This document shows, one piece after another, positions 41,925 through 55,583 of a DNA stretch of 64,000 nt (the first letter of the stretch is position 1; every line of letters starts with the position of its first letter). Source of the DNA: Phymorhynchus buccinoides (Eukaryota; Mollusca; Gastropoda; Neogastropoda; Raphitomidae); NCBI GenBank assembly GCA_017654935.2, contig CM065687.1:18983571-19047570 (forward strand), given 5' to 3'. Position numbers and translations under genes: made by a program. The notes below the pieces were generated by a model that saw nothing but the letters and a program-made list of their open reading frames with translations, had not been told where the DNA came from and ran no database searches.

Positions 41925-42278
41925 ACCTCAATACAGTAGCAGCATTGTGCATGAAAGACTTATACTTATAACCTCAATACAGTAGCAGCATTGTGCATGA
42001 AAGACTTATACTTATAACCTCAATACAGTAGCAGCATTGTGCATGAAAGACTTATACTTATAACCTCAATACAGTAGCAGCATTGTGCATGAAAGACTTA
42101 TACTTATAACCTCAATACAGTAGCAGCATTGTGCATGAAAGACTTATACTTATAACCTCAATACAGTAGCAGCATTGTGCATGAAAGACTTATACTTATA
42201 ACCTCAATACAGTAGCAGCATTGTGCATGAAAGACTTATACTTATAACCTCAATACAGTAGCAGCATTGTGCATGAAA
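41925..42278 (+). repeat. 46-bp minisatellite, eight essentially identical copies
   Basis: The unit contains 'ACCTCAATACAGTAGCAGCA' and 'TTGTGCATGAAAGACTTATA'. CCTCAATACAG recurs exactly every 46 bp from 41926 to 42248. No internal divergence seen, so expansion is recent. Confidence 0.95.
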
Positions 42279-42413
42279 GGATGTGTCTCACCACTCAATG
42301 ATGTGAACATAAAATGGGGTCATAAGCACACATACGATCACAATAGAAAACTGGAAGAAGAAAAAAATTGTATACATTGTATAGACAATTTAATGATGTC
42401 AAAAGAAAACGTG

Positions 42414-42825
42414 TATATCGTCGGTGAAATTCAAAAACCTCGTATCTCAATTTTGGTAGTTTTGAGAAAGAAAAAAACCCTGTTTAAAACATTAATCGTG
42501 TTTACCACAACTGATTAATTATGATGAATATGTTGTTCAAGATATTGCGAGTTTAGTCCTTCATTTTGTTAAAATTACTTTTCTTTCTTTCTTAAATTTA
42601 AAAAGAATGAAGATACGAGTTTTTTGTCCTTAACTAGATCTGAATTTGGGACTTATACAAGTTTTTCTTCTATTTACACAACCTCATTTATCCATGATAG
42701 AAAGTCGTTCGAGATACGAGCTTTTGGTGGAAGGTGGCGGGAAAAATGAGAGAGCTGACTATCTAACAACAAATCAATAAAAAAAAATCGAGATACGAGG
42801 TTTTTGAGTTTCACCGAACGATATG
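42414..42825. mobile_element. Family C MITE, single copy
   Basis: 'ATATCGTCGGTGAAATTCAA' to 'GAGTTTCACCGAACGATAT'. The pogo target position is unoccupied. Confidence 0.85.
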
Positions 42826-42989
42826 CCACAACACCCTGACATCCTTCAAATGTAAAGAACGCAGCTACACCTACCACTCGCACACACATGCCTACATTCT
42901 CTCTATCCTCCTTCGTTTCTTTCTCTCCTGGCTCAATAAATTAGTGAAAAGTCAAAGCTAAAGGTCTGTGTACACGTTAACATTATTCA

Positions 42990-43124
42990 CAAGATATTTG
43001 TATTTCCCCATGGCAACGCAGTCTTTCGGATGAGACGATAAACCGAGGTCATGTGTGCCCATGCACTTAGCACACGTTAAAACCCAGTGGCAATGAAAAA
43101 GTTGTTATTTGGTCCAAATTTACT

Positions 43125-43155
<31 letters not shown>

Positions 43156-43292
43156 ATCAGTCACACAAAAAACGCATGCAAAATTAAAAATAATATAAAT
43201 TGGGCTCTGGCTGCGACGCGCTCTCCAGGTGGGAGCAACCCGAATTTCACAGACGCCCCTGTGACTTTAAAGTACCTAATACAGTGTTAGTC
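42990..43292 (+). mobile_element. SINE2 copy, head truncated
   Basis: 'GTCTTTCGGATGAGACGATA', 'AACCGAGGTCATGTGTGCCC', a C29 run (43125-43153), 'CTCTCCAGGTGGGAGCAACC' and tail 'AGTACCTAATA', colinear with 58350-58620. The tRNA head is missing. Confidence 0.8.
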
Positions 43293-43957
43293 CACTCATA
43301 ATATGACTTGCAGCTTACTGTGTTGCTAATGGGGAAATAGACGTATCTTGTGAATAATGTTAATGTGTACACAGACCATAACATGGTCCAATTGTTGCGT
43401 CACGTCACACGTGTACTGTATTTCAACAAGTGACGAGAAGGCCAGATCCAACACATGTACACATCCACCACACACACTCACTCTCTCTCTCTCGAACAGA
43501 TAGGAAGAATAGGCTTGGTCTAAAATCTCAATCCTTGTGCAATAAAGTTTTGAGTCTTGAGTCTCTCTCACACTGTCACTCTCTTCATGGATGTGGATTA
43601 ATCATGTGCTTTTGTATTTCAGGTATTGTCTCACTATATTATTGTGATTGTTAATGCATGTATTGGTTACTGTTGTATGTGTTTCCCCCCAGGAGAGGGG
43701 CTGTAGGCCCAAACTCATTACATTTCCGACTTCCGTCTTCTCTCTCTCCTGGCACAATAGCACACGCCACACTCCAAGCACACACAGTAATCTCCATATT
43801 GTTGTGTCACATTGTGTGAGCAGTGATCCATGCAGTGATTCATCCACAAAGTGAAAAATGCACCCATGGAGGCCACGCAGCACCCCACTTGTGGTCCAAC
43901 TCTTTCTTCTCTCTTCCTCTGGACAGTCAAGCCAGCAGAGAACTGACCATTGGGTGG

Positions 43958-43999
43958 TCAAGTGTATGCAAGAAGGTTGATGTCGTAACAGCCGTCCAC
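43958..43999 (-). CDS. NICN1: NICN1 terminal exon
   Basis: The acceptor TATTATGCAG is followed by 13 codons, VDGCYDINLLAYT, then TGA (43960-43958). This is the strongly conserved nicolin C-terminus. At 42 nt including the stop, it is too short for ORF finding alone. Confidence 0.93.
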   Translation of the reverse strand: MDGCYDINLLAYT

Positions 44000-46900
44000 C
44001 TGCATAATATACAGACAAATTACAAACTTAGCTAATACAAATTACATAATGTTATTCAACATTCATACAGCTGACAAAAAACAAGCTTGGATTAATTTTC
44101 CCCCCCCCCCCTGTAGACTTTTTCCAGGGGTCTTTATTCTGAACAAATTGTGGCCAGTACATTTTTTATACAGGTTATTTAACGTGTAAAAAAAATTTGA
44201 GTCATCAACGAAGACTACATTAGAATGCACAATAAACAACTTAGGTATGCAAGTTTAAAAAAACAACTCTCCTTTGTGGTTAGTAAATCCAAGAAACAAA
44301 AACAACACAAAACCCTGACGTTTCGTGTCACAGACACTTCTACTGGGAACGACAACACCACGACAGTAAACGTAAACCACATGGTGTACACATTCACAAC
44401 TCCAGTGGGACCACACAGAAATATAATACCACCAACCTCAAACCTTCCCATGGACTGCGACGTCTGGTTGGTCGACACTTCCTCCGCCAGGGCCCATAAC
44501 TGCTGCAGGTTGGCGGACAACCCTTCCAGGTCTGGAACTCCCTGCACATTTCAGTATCATCAGACATGTTTAGACATTAACCCCTTCACTGCCGAGCCCG
44601 GTTCCAGTTCCGGGGCAACTATTTGCCAAGCCGTTTTAGGTTGCCGAGTCTATCGCAAAACTTTCTGAATAAAAGTGCATATAACCTATGCTTTTCTGAA
44701 CGGGGATTGAATATACTATCCTTTGAGAACACTCTCACATGCATTCGAACATACTGCGAAAAGCGTATGGATAGAAAAAGGGAAACTCTTAGAATAACCC
44801 TATGATGGATATTTCCGTGACGGGGCAGTTTATAGGTTACCGGAAGTTGACGGAAATATCCGTGACGGGGCAGTGAAGAGGATTCATCTCATTGGGAATT
44901 CTCTGGTGATTTCGTTTCAAATTTGTTTTCACTTTTTCATATCGCTGTGCGCAAAACATATCGTCGGTGAAATTAAAAAAAACTTCTCAATTTTTGAGTT
45001 AGATATATAGTCAGCTCTCTATTTTTTCCCGCCACATCCCACCAAAAGCTCATATCTCTAGCGACTTTCTATCTGGGGTAAATGAGGTTGTGAAAACGAT
45101 GCACCGTGAGTTGTCAAGAAGAAAAACTCGTTTTGTGAGAAAACGCGTATATCTGTGTCAGCCATAGTTTTTCTATCGGCTTAAGTCCCAAATTTCAGAT
45201 CTAAAAGATGCAGATTATCCTAAGGCCTACAGGTTAAGGACAAAAACCTCATATCTTAGTATAAACTCCATCGTTCTTTTCAAGCCTATAAACATTTTTT
45301 ATAAAGTATTTTTAACAAAATGCAAGATTAAACTTGCAATGTCTTGAACAGTATTCATCATAGTTAATCAACTGTGGTCAACATGGTTAATTTTTAAAAG
45401 TTTTTTTTTTTTTTTTTTTTTTTTAAACTACCAAAATTGAGATATGAGGTTTTCGAATTTCAGACGATTTAGAGACGCAAGTTGAAACGTGTCACTTCAC
45501 ATGAGGAATGGAAAAGTATTTCAGGTCAAATGGGCAACTTAAGACGATAATTTGAGCGCCAGAGGGCAGTCAAACCGGTAGGGGCTTAGCACGTGATATT
45601 CTTGGTTGGGCGTAGTGAGAGAGGGAAGGGCTCATCTCCCTCTCTCTCACTACGCCCAACTAAGAATATCACGCGCTAAGCCCCTACCGGTTTGACAGCC
45701 CTCTGGCGGTCAAATTATCGTCCTAAGTTGGCCATGACATCATTTTTGTTTTGTTCATTTAGCATCACCAATCAGTGTTTTGTTTTTGCAAATTGTTTTT
45801 ACAGCTTGTACTTCTAGCTTTGTCTTGATCAACTGTAAGTCCAACACATCGAAGTTGACCAATATCAACTCATGTCTCTGCGTAGAGAGATGTAAAGCTT
45901 GCAACAGATGTTCATAAACAACTTACAAAAAATTGAAAAGCATGTTCCAATTTACACGACTTCCAACCAGTGAAAATGAAGTAAAATTTCAAACTGATAT
46001 ATAGCGTCGCTGTCCGGCGCTAACCGTGTATCTGCAAAATTTGACAAAAATAGATTTCTCACTGAAACCCCTTCTAATGAACTCGCACAGGTCTTCTATA
46101 AATATCTTGTGTCTGCGACCAATGGAAATGTTCAAATTTGTTACATGATCTACTGGAAATCCTACAGTCTTGACACGCTAACCGTGTAGCTGCCGGTACA
46201 GAGATTGCAGCTGTCAATCTCCCATTCTTTGCAACTCCGGCGCTAAGCATGTAACTGAATTATAACTGAATTATCACGAAAACTTTAGGTGTTAGGCAAC
46301 TTTTATTGTGTCACATGCTTACTCATCGGTAAAGAAGAAGAGTCGAACGTATATCAAATGGGGAATGACATTGTAGCAGGTGACAAAACAATTTTGATGC
46401 TTCTGTAAAATCACTGATTTTGCAGATGCACGGTTGGCGTCGGACAGCGACAATAGGTTTAAAGTTAATTGCTCTGACAGTGACACACAAATTACTAGTA
46501 ATACATTAATCATCTTTTTGTCATCTTACTTTGATTTTTATCATTTGAACATTTTGAGACCCATGCCCTTCTGGCTTCTAGCTTTTATTGTGCCTTTTGT
46601 TTCACGTTCATGGGCAATATGTGTTCAAACAAAACTATTGATAAATGAAAGGGACAATCTTTTTCTTGCGGTATGAGATGAGGAACAAAGTTTGACAAAA
46701 TTCATCTCATATGATTTAATCTTCTTCTTCTGTTTCTTTGATCGCTCAGACAGTTTCCTGTCAATTATGAGTGCAGATGCGTCATGCTGCCATTATGCGC
46801 CTAAGTAAGAAATAATTAGGCCCAGCATGTTCGACTTCGGCGGGAGGAAATCGTTTTGAAAGTGTTTCTTGAAAAAAGGTAGGCAGAAAATAGTTGATAA

Positions 46901-49524
46901 TAAGCAAAGGGAAAAGGCAGTCAAAGAGAGTGTACAGATTAGAGGAAGTTAAAAGCACAGAACTTCCAGAAGGTGGGAAACTACTTATACAAAAGACCCA
47001 TGGGGGGTGGGGGGGATATGATTTAATACTACAATAGTAACAACATAATTCATACACATACAGCAACGTGCATAAATGAATCGGTTTATTTAATATACAG
47101 CAGGGGTTCTTTTTCTCTATGTTCACATTGAAAACACACACGCACATTGATTCATTTCATAAGACTAAAATGATATCTATCCATTAATGAGTACAAACTA
47201 AAACAAACACCTTTGCCTAATAAAATAGAGGAGACTGTCGATGCAAAAGCCAAATCAATTATCAAAATGAAAACAAACCAAAGCAGACCAGAATGAACAA
47301 GCAAATGACAAGAGAAGCTAACTCGATCTATAGAGGCGAAACAAAGTATTATTAGGTATTAGGTACTTTATAGTCACAGAGGTGTCTCTGTGAAATTCGG
47401 GTTGCTCCCACCTGGAACTTAAGTTAAAATGCAACAATTTATTTATTTTATGAATTATACTGGTCTGTTAGAATGAAGAAAAAAAAGCCCACACTTTTGG
47501 GGGGAGGGGAGGGGAGGCCGAATCTTGTGGCTTCCAGTTTTTGGAGTGCCAATACTTGGGGCTTCTAGTTTTTTGAAGTGCTAAAAGTTGTGGCTTTCGT
47601 TTTTTGGAGTGTTAAAGGTTGAGGCTTGCAGTTTTTGGAGTGCTAAAAGTTGTGGCTTCCAGTTTTGGGAACAGCTAAAAGTTGTGGCTTCCGGTTTTCG
47701 AGCGCTAAAAGTTGTGGCTTCCGGTTTTTTTAGCACTAAGTTGTGGCTTCCGGTTTTGGGAGTGCAAAAAGTTGTGGCTTCTGGTTTTGGGAGTGCTAAA
47801 AGTTGTGGCTTCCGGTTTTTTTAGCGCTAAAAGTTGTGGCTTCTGGTTTTTGGAGCGCTAAAAGTTGTGGCTTCCGGTTTTTGGACTGCTAAATCTTGTG
47901 GTTTCTGGAGTGCTAAAAGTTGTGACTTCCAGTTTTTGGAGCGCTAAAAGTTGTGGCTTCCGTTTTTTGAAGCGCTAAAAGTTGTGGCTTCCGGTTTTGG
48001 GAGTGCTAAAAGTTGTGGCTTCCGTTTTTTGGGAGTGCTAAAAGTTGTGGCTTTTGGTTTGGGGAGTTAACCAGGGGTAAACATTTTTACAGTACTGTAA
48101 GCAATGACGTAAGATTGTGCGAACATAAAACATAAAACATAAAAATGCCCTCACCCCTGCCTGCACAACAAAAGTTTAGTTGATTGTGAAATATATCATG
48201 GGTTGGAAGTTTTGACGTAACTGTCTTCTTCTAAATATGATGGAAAAAAAAGGGGCCCCAACCCCCACCCACCCTCAACAAAAGTTGAGAGGGAAGGCGC
48301 GAGGCGCGCTCTGCATTTGAATCGGAGCAACTGCGAGCGACAGGCTTCTTGCTGCAAGGCAGAACTTTTCTGACTATCAAGACTCGATACCTTGGAATCA
48401 GTTGTTTTGCCTTTAAGTTGTAGGTTGCTTCTGCCATTTATGATTGCATACTCACTGTCCCCAACCTCTCTCATCTCAAAACATTTTTTTCTTTATTTAT
48501 TTTTTTCTTTTTCTCTTGATTTGTGTTCACAAATGCATGCCTTGCTCTTAGGTTTCAACTTGGTTGTATCATTCATGCATTGGACTTGTAGAGGGGAAGC
48601 ATTGTTCTTTTTATCTTGTTGATTGTTTGCTCCTTTTGTTGCCTGCTTTTTTGCTCTATTTTGCTGTTTTCTTGTTTGTCTATGTTGATAAAGGCGCGTT
48701 CGCCGAACTATCCAGTAGTTTTGTTTTGTCTCTTGTGAATAAAATAACGTCACTTTACACTTGTTGTGTAGTTGTTTGTTTGTTGTATGTTCCAGTGACG
48801 TTGCAGTCTGTTTTAGGGTTTTTTAGTTTGTTTTTTAAGGTTGCAGGTTTTTGGTTTTCTATTTCAGGTTTTGGGGTGTTGAGGAATGCTAGTTTCGGGT
48901 TTTGGGGACCTTCTCCCGCTAGCACCTCTGGACAAATATAGATACGTTCATTAAACTACAGAATAACCGGAAACCACTACCTTTGCTTTGTTTCATGGGA
49001 TGACTACACAAGAGTAAACAACTAAACAAAAAAACAACTAAAGACCCACTTCTTCAGGAAAGCTTTCTTTCTGCAAAGTCTATGATCCTTTCCCCACTCT
49101 TGTCTTCCAGCTCATTGAAGACGTTGAGTATGAGGTTAACACGTGGGGAGTAGGGGGGCAGGGGTGGGGATGGGTGGGGGGATGGTTGGGGTGGTGGTGT
49201 TGAAGGGAGGTGGGTGTTGGTGTGTTGTGTTATGATTATATGCAATGCATTCTCTAATATGTATTCATTTTCATAGAGATGTATGGTGAGGATGCATGGG
49301 CCAGTTTGTTAGAAATGTTTGTACGAATGGTGAGTGAAAAGCGCATTGAGTTGCTTTGCAAGATTATGCGCTATATAAGCATTATTAATTATTATTATTA
49401 TTTAAGCTAATATAGATATCTAAAGGCAGTAACAGTAAAATGCTATTAAGAAAGTCAATTAATAAGAGAAGCATGCATACAGTAAATTAAATACATTTTT
49501 TTTTACTTTCAGACCTTAGACACA

Positions 49525-49582
<58 letters not shown>

Positions 49583-52500
49583 AAACCCACACTTTGAACA
49601 TTTGCCACATAAAATGAATACAGTCACAATAATGAATATAAGAGGCACAAAAACAGCGCAACAAAATTATCTTGGGGCAATTTTTGGGTACGCAGGCATC
49701 AATTCTTGGCTTGAGGGCACATCCACTCGATCAGTGTTATGTCCAGCAAAATAGAAAACCAGGGCTCCCAATCGTCCCGCAAAACAAGGGGTCACATGGA
49801 CTCCTTCACTTACAGAATAGAGGGTCCTAGAGGAGAGATAGAGGGTCCCAATGACATTGCGATTGCTAAAAAGAATGTTTATAGTGCATCTTTGGGACCC
49901 CCTGCACATTCTTTTAGAGGGTCCCTTAGAATTCTAGTACTTCATAGACCCCCGAATGGGGGTCCCTGGGAGCCCTGGAAAACACTAGCATTCCAGCTCG
50001 CAGCGCTTTTGTCACTTGCTTCCTACTCTCCCTTTTACCACGCTTTTGCCCCCCCCCCCCCCCCCCCCCCCCCTCCGCTTTCGCTTCGCTTGTTGTTCGC
50101 CCTCCTCCACCCTTTACCCATGGCTGCTGCCCACAGCTTGTTAAATCGCCTGCATCATCGCTCGCGTCTGCGCCGTTATCCTGCGCTCCCGCTTGCTGGC
50201 TCGCAGCGCAAACAAACACACACAGAGTAAATTGTATTATAGGTGTATACCAGTACATATAGTATATATCGTCGGTGAAATTCAAAAACCTCCTTATCTC
50301 AATTTTGGTAGTTTTGAGAACATTTTTTTTTAAAAACTGTTTTAAAAATTAACCAAACTTACCACAACTGATTGACTATGATGAATATGTTGTTCAAGAC
50401 ATTGCGAGTTTAGTCCTGCATTTTGGTAAAATTTCTTTTTCTTTTTTTAGTACTTGAAAAGAACGAAGATGTGAGGTTTTTGTCCTTAACTAGATCTGAA
50501 TTTGGGACTTACAAGTTTTTCTTCTATTTACACAACCTCATTTACCCCAGATAGAAAGTTGTTAGAGATACGAGCTTTTGGTGGAAGGTGGCGGGAAAAA
50601 TTAGAGAGCTGACTATGTATGTAACTGACCAAAAAACCCAAAATCGAGATACAAGGTTTTTGAATTTCACCGACGATATGATATTCTTAGGTGGTTGTAA
50701 TAAATGAGTTAATTTATGTGTCTGCCCTGATATAATTTGCAGAACTAAAGCATACAAATAATAATAGCCATTTTTTTTAAATATTAGATGTAGTTACCGT
50801 ATGTGTTAAGTAGGTTTTGAGAATAAGCTGATACTTTTCGAATAAAGACCGAATTAGTAATAAATGTACCAATAAAGATATAACCGAGAATCAGTCCTGG
50901 TGCTCTGTGAATTAGAAAGGCAATTATTGTCAATAAATTAATCCTGTAAGCAATGCAAAAAAAAGAAAAAGTTAGAAAGGAATCTAATTTTTAAAACCAT
51001 ACTGTTTGAAGGAATTAATGCCAGAGACAATTAAAGAAAATATAATTGGGCAAATCATGACATGAAAAAGACAACTGATAGAGCCAATTTAGCAAAATGG
51101 TCTGGGAATATAACTCTTTTGACTGTGTTAGAGCAAAAGCCAGAATATCAGAGTTATTCCTCCTCATCTGATGACGTCATCAGTGATGTCATCAGATCAG
51201 TACGTAATACGTTATATGGCAGTCAAGGGGTTAAATGCAATAAATGTTCTACCAATTTCTGATCTAGAAATGCAGCAGCTGCGGTGAGATGAAATGAAGA
51301 TCTACAAGCTTCGATGCTGATCAATAAAAGCAGACCTGCCAACTCTCTCTTTTTATTTTGGGTAGGTTTTAAACCAAAAATGGACAAATACACACATGTG
51401 TAGTTTAGGATGATTTGCTGACATTTCATTGGAAAAAACCCCAAACAAAACAAATAAACAAAAACAAAGTAATAAATCCAAACTTGTCTGAAAATCAATC
51501 ATGCGTTAAGCATCAATATTGTTTGCCTTGGTGTAATGAGGCTTGACTTTTTTATTCAAGATAACACACGGAAATGTAAGAAAACAAATCATGCCCCCCC
51601 CCCCCCCCAATGCTTTTCTTCCAAATTTGTTTTAACCCTTTCGCTGCCAGCCATTTTTCAGCAAAACAAATACCATTATAGTTCACTGGGTGGAGAAAAA
51701 CATTTATCCGCAATATTGAGAATTCCTCTGTGACATGCATAACATTAGGCCTATTCTTACCTAAAAAAATGAAGAAAATAGGGTCTTCGGATAACAGGTC
51801 CTGATTTGATGCCTTTTAGCAACATGGGTGTTAAACCATTGTGGTGCATAAATGCGACCTTGGCAGTGAAAGGGTTAAGAGGTTGGGGAGAGGTTCTTTG
51901 TCAACTTTAAAGTGTTTTCAATCCTTGCAATATGCAAAACAGACGATAGCCTTATCAGAAACTGTTGTTACACATTGTTATCTGCCGTTTCCCATTAGGT
52001 CAAGGCAGAGTATGAAATTTAACACACTCACACGTGCATACTTTCTTCAGATGGTGGCCTTAACTTGGCTTTTTTTTCCCCCAGTGAAATCCCAATGATT
52101 GTTACATACAGTATACATTTAAAAAATAATAAAAGTGCGAAGTTTGAACCCCCCCAAAAAAACACACAAAAAACAAACAATTTAAAAACCACCCAAAACT
52201 TTCTATGCTTAAAACTAGGTGCGAAGGCAGGTCTGATACAGGAATAAGTAGGCATCAGTATCATTAGGTACTCTATGATTGTGCAAACAAGCCACCAAGA
52301 GAGAGAGAAAGCAAAGGAGGGAGATGGAGATCGAGAGACAAAAAGACAGACAGAGAAAGAGAGGAGGCATGTTATGTGGCTGTCAGAGAAAGATGGAACC
52401 AGTCTTACCTCTCCCTCACCCTGAGGTGAGGAAGATGGCACCGCCTGCAACGCCAACAGCACACCCACACATAATAAGCACAAGGAATTAACTTATTCGC

Positions 52501-55475
52501 ATCGCAACGATTTTGAATTATTAAGAAAACTCACAAATCACTCCAGCCGTGCACACAAACAAAACATACATAAACAAAAGGAGAAATGAAAGAAGATTAC
52601 GGGTTTTTACTTCAGGTTTAGACATAGGGAAGTGGTAGATCAGACTTTTTTTTTATAGATAGACTTTATATAGAAAAACTCTCCACACCGATCACAGTAC
52701 ACTAATTCCCCTCATTCTGGCTCCTTTCAGTTTTCCACAGAGAGCCATTTGTTTCAAGTTATTTCTTTTAACAGCGGCAAATATTCTTATTGATTTTGGT
52801 TAGGGATAGGAAAAGACCTTACAAGTGGTATGCCACCATAAAACAATGTAAGCCTAATGGATAAAACACTTTAAATTGGTTTATGCTGGTGACGAGTGTT
52901 AACAAAAGGCATGAACTGAAAGGAGCTGAGAAAAGCTACTGTGCGGTTGGTTCCCCCACAACGAACCACTACAAAAGCAAAGTCTGGGGCAAAATTGTGG
53001 TCTAAGGGAGTGAAGCGAGTTTAGAAGTGACCACAGATTTACTTCCCTCGAAGCAAATGCATCAAATTGACAGATATTTATTAATTCCGGACATATATGG
53101 CCGGAACGACTTGAATGAGTTAACTGTGCTGTACAATACGCACACCACTCATTCACTCACTTCATTGCCCAGCAACACATACACAGGCACTTACCATATT
53201 TTTCGGACTATAAGGTGCACCTTTGCCCCCCAAATTTCACACAAAAATAAGATTTTGTTGTGTTTTCTTACTACACAGTGGAACCTCCCTTATAAGACCT
53301 TCAAAAATAATCCAAAATGAGCTCTTATAAGGGAGGGGAGGTAATTTCAATACTTACAAAGAAGGGCAATGCCTCAGAGAAGTAGGTCTTATGTGGGAGG
53401 GAGTCTTATAATGGGAAGTCTTATAAGGGAGGTTCCACTGTATTAGTATTCATGTTATAAGGCGCGGGGGTCTCACTCTGGGGGGAAATAAATCGCCTGA
53501 TAGTCCGAAAAAATATGGTATTCCACTTCATGATAAACCTCAAGTCCTTATCCCCCCAAACCATACTCAATGTATTGTGTATGTCAGCCGCTAGACTGAA
53601 GTCTCCCAGTTTATATCTACCACAACAGAACCATCAACAGGATGATGGCAGTTGTTCCATGAAAGAAGAGAAGAACCTCATGTATTAACCCAGAACAGCA
53701 GACTGGTGGTCGTGTTGTAGACTCAACAAATGATTAACCCTTTTGCCGCCAGTCATTTTTCAGCCAAAAAATACCATTAAACGTAACTGGGTAGTGAAAA
53801 TAAAATATCTGCAACATTGCAAATTCCTCTGTGACATATATAACATTAGGCCTATCCTTACCTCCCAAAATAAAAAAAAGTAGGGTATTTGGATAACAGG
53901 CCCTGATCTGATGCCTTTTAGTGACATAGGTGTAAAACCATTGTGGTGCATAAATGCGACATTGGCAGTGAAAGGGTTAAAGAAAGAGACAAGTTAAGAA
54001 TGATACAGCAGATGATTGAACCATCGTATGCGCCAAAGTAGGGACCAATAAACCATATAGTGAAAGTATCCCAGTGAGCTATTTGCATGCAAATGGCATC
54101 TAAACTACAAGGCTTCCATCAAGGAAAACAAATTCAAGCAAAAACTTTGGAAGACTTTGTAAATCTCTTTCAAGTTTTGCAGTCTCTAGCCCACTTGACA
54201 ACTCATAACGAGATGCTCTTTCACAAAAGATCAATGCAGTTCTATATTAAATGAGATTATATTATTTTACATCTGTTGGCTAGCAAAACACGCAACTCGT
54301 GTTCTGGTGATCTACAGGGGTGAGTTTCACTAGAGGACGGTCGCCGCGCGAATAACTGTTACACCAAAAGGGGTCTAAGAAAATATTATAAGCTCTTGTC
54401 TGATTGGTAAAAAAAAAGTATCGTTTTAACCAAACTTTAATGGACCAATCAACAACAAGAAATGTATTCACCCCATGCAAGTCACGTGATAGTTCGCCAA
54501 GAGATTGCTTGGGCACAGGCTCAGAGCGCTTCACGAACTGTCGGCAAACGAAGGGTGTTTCTTAGACCGATTTTTGACGATTTGAGCTAACGCTACGTAA
54601 CGTTAGCCCTTGTGAAATGGCCCCCAGGTGTTCCTTGCTGGCTTCTCCCTTACACTTTTTGTTGACTGTTGAAATAATAGCACATTGATTTTAAATTCCA
54701 CTTCTCAATGAAACTAGCAGCTTTTCAAGTTTGTTGCATCCATTTTAAGTTTATAAAAGTTAAACAACATAAAATTAAAAAAGAATGACTAAAAAAAGAA
54801 GAGCGATAGAGATTAAACATGTCTTCTTTATAATTTTAACTTATTAAATAAGAAAAGAGACTAGTAGGCATTACTAGCCTTGAAGTGTTGTCGAAAAGGA
54901 AAGAACTGGGACATTCTACAAATGTGATTTTAGCACTGACTTTAGTTCAAGTGATTGGCATCTTTCTGGACAAGTTTGAAAGCTATCAGAAATCAAAGCA
55001 AAAATTAGTTTCAATAGAGAGAAAGCACACAAGGGTAGGTAATTGTCATCACTCATCACAGGTCCCATCCCAAACCAACTAATTATTTTTTAAAAATGAC
55101 ACAAAAAGGTTAACCCTTTCAGCACCGCACAATTCTTAAGATTTGAATAACTTGTCAAACTTGCTTAGACACAATAAAAGTGGTGTCTGCAGTGGTCGGA
55201 ATTCCCCCTTGAACATGTGCATGGCTGCTCCTTCTTGCAGGATGTCCTGAATTGCAGGATTTGTAGGTAAAGGTAAAGATGTGCCACCCCCCCCCCCCCC
55301 CCTCTGCATTTCTTGGTTAATTCAATTGTTCCGTTTTTGCTGTATTTTATGAACCTCTTCAGCTACTTATCCTTTTGGAATACTAACCCTAACCCCCCCC
55401 CCCCCCCCCCCCCATAAAGACAGAAAAACGCAAAGAACCACGACTGTGACAAATGCTGCAGTGTACTGCTGTACA

Positions 55476-55517
<42 letters not shown>

Positions 55518-55520
55518 GGT

Positions 55521-55583
<63 letters not shown>

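Noticed and set aside
41925..42278. AGCAGCATTGT in the 46-bp repeat matches the first bases of miR-103/107
   Set aside because: The unit has no complementary arm to form a precursor hairpin, and an 11-nt match is weak.
41925..42278. Regular repeats that could look like a CRISPR array
   Set aside because: Units are contiguous with no unique spacers, and this is an animal genome.
44215..44436. Downstream continuation of the 110-codon minus-strand ORF
   Set aside because: Homology to nicolin stops at GRFE where a GT donor occurs, and the true C-terminus is the separate 42-nt exon at 43958-43999.
47588..47824. ORF with VVASGF repeats
   Set aside because: Translation of the ~32-bp minisatellite.
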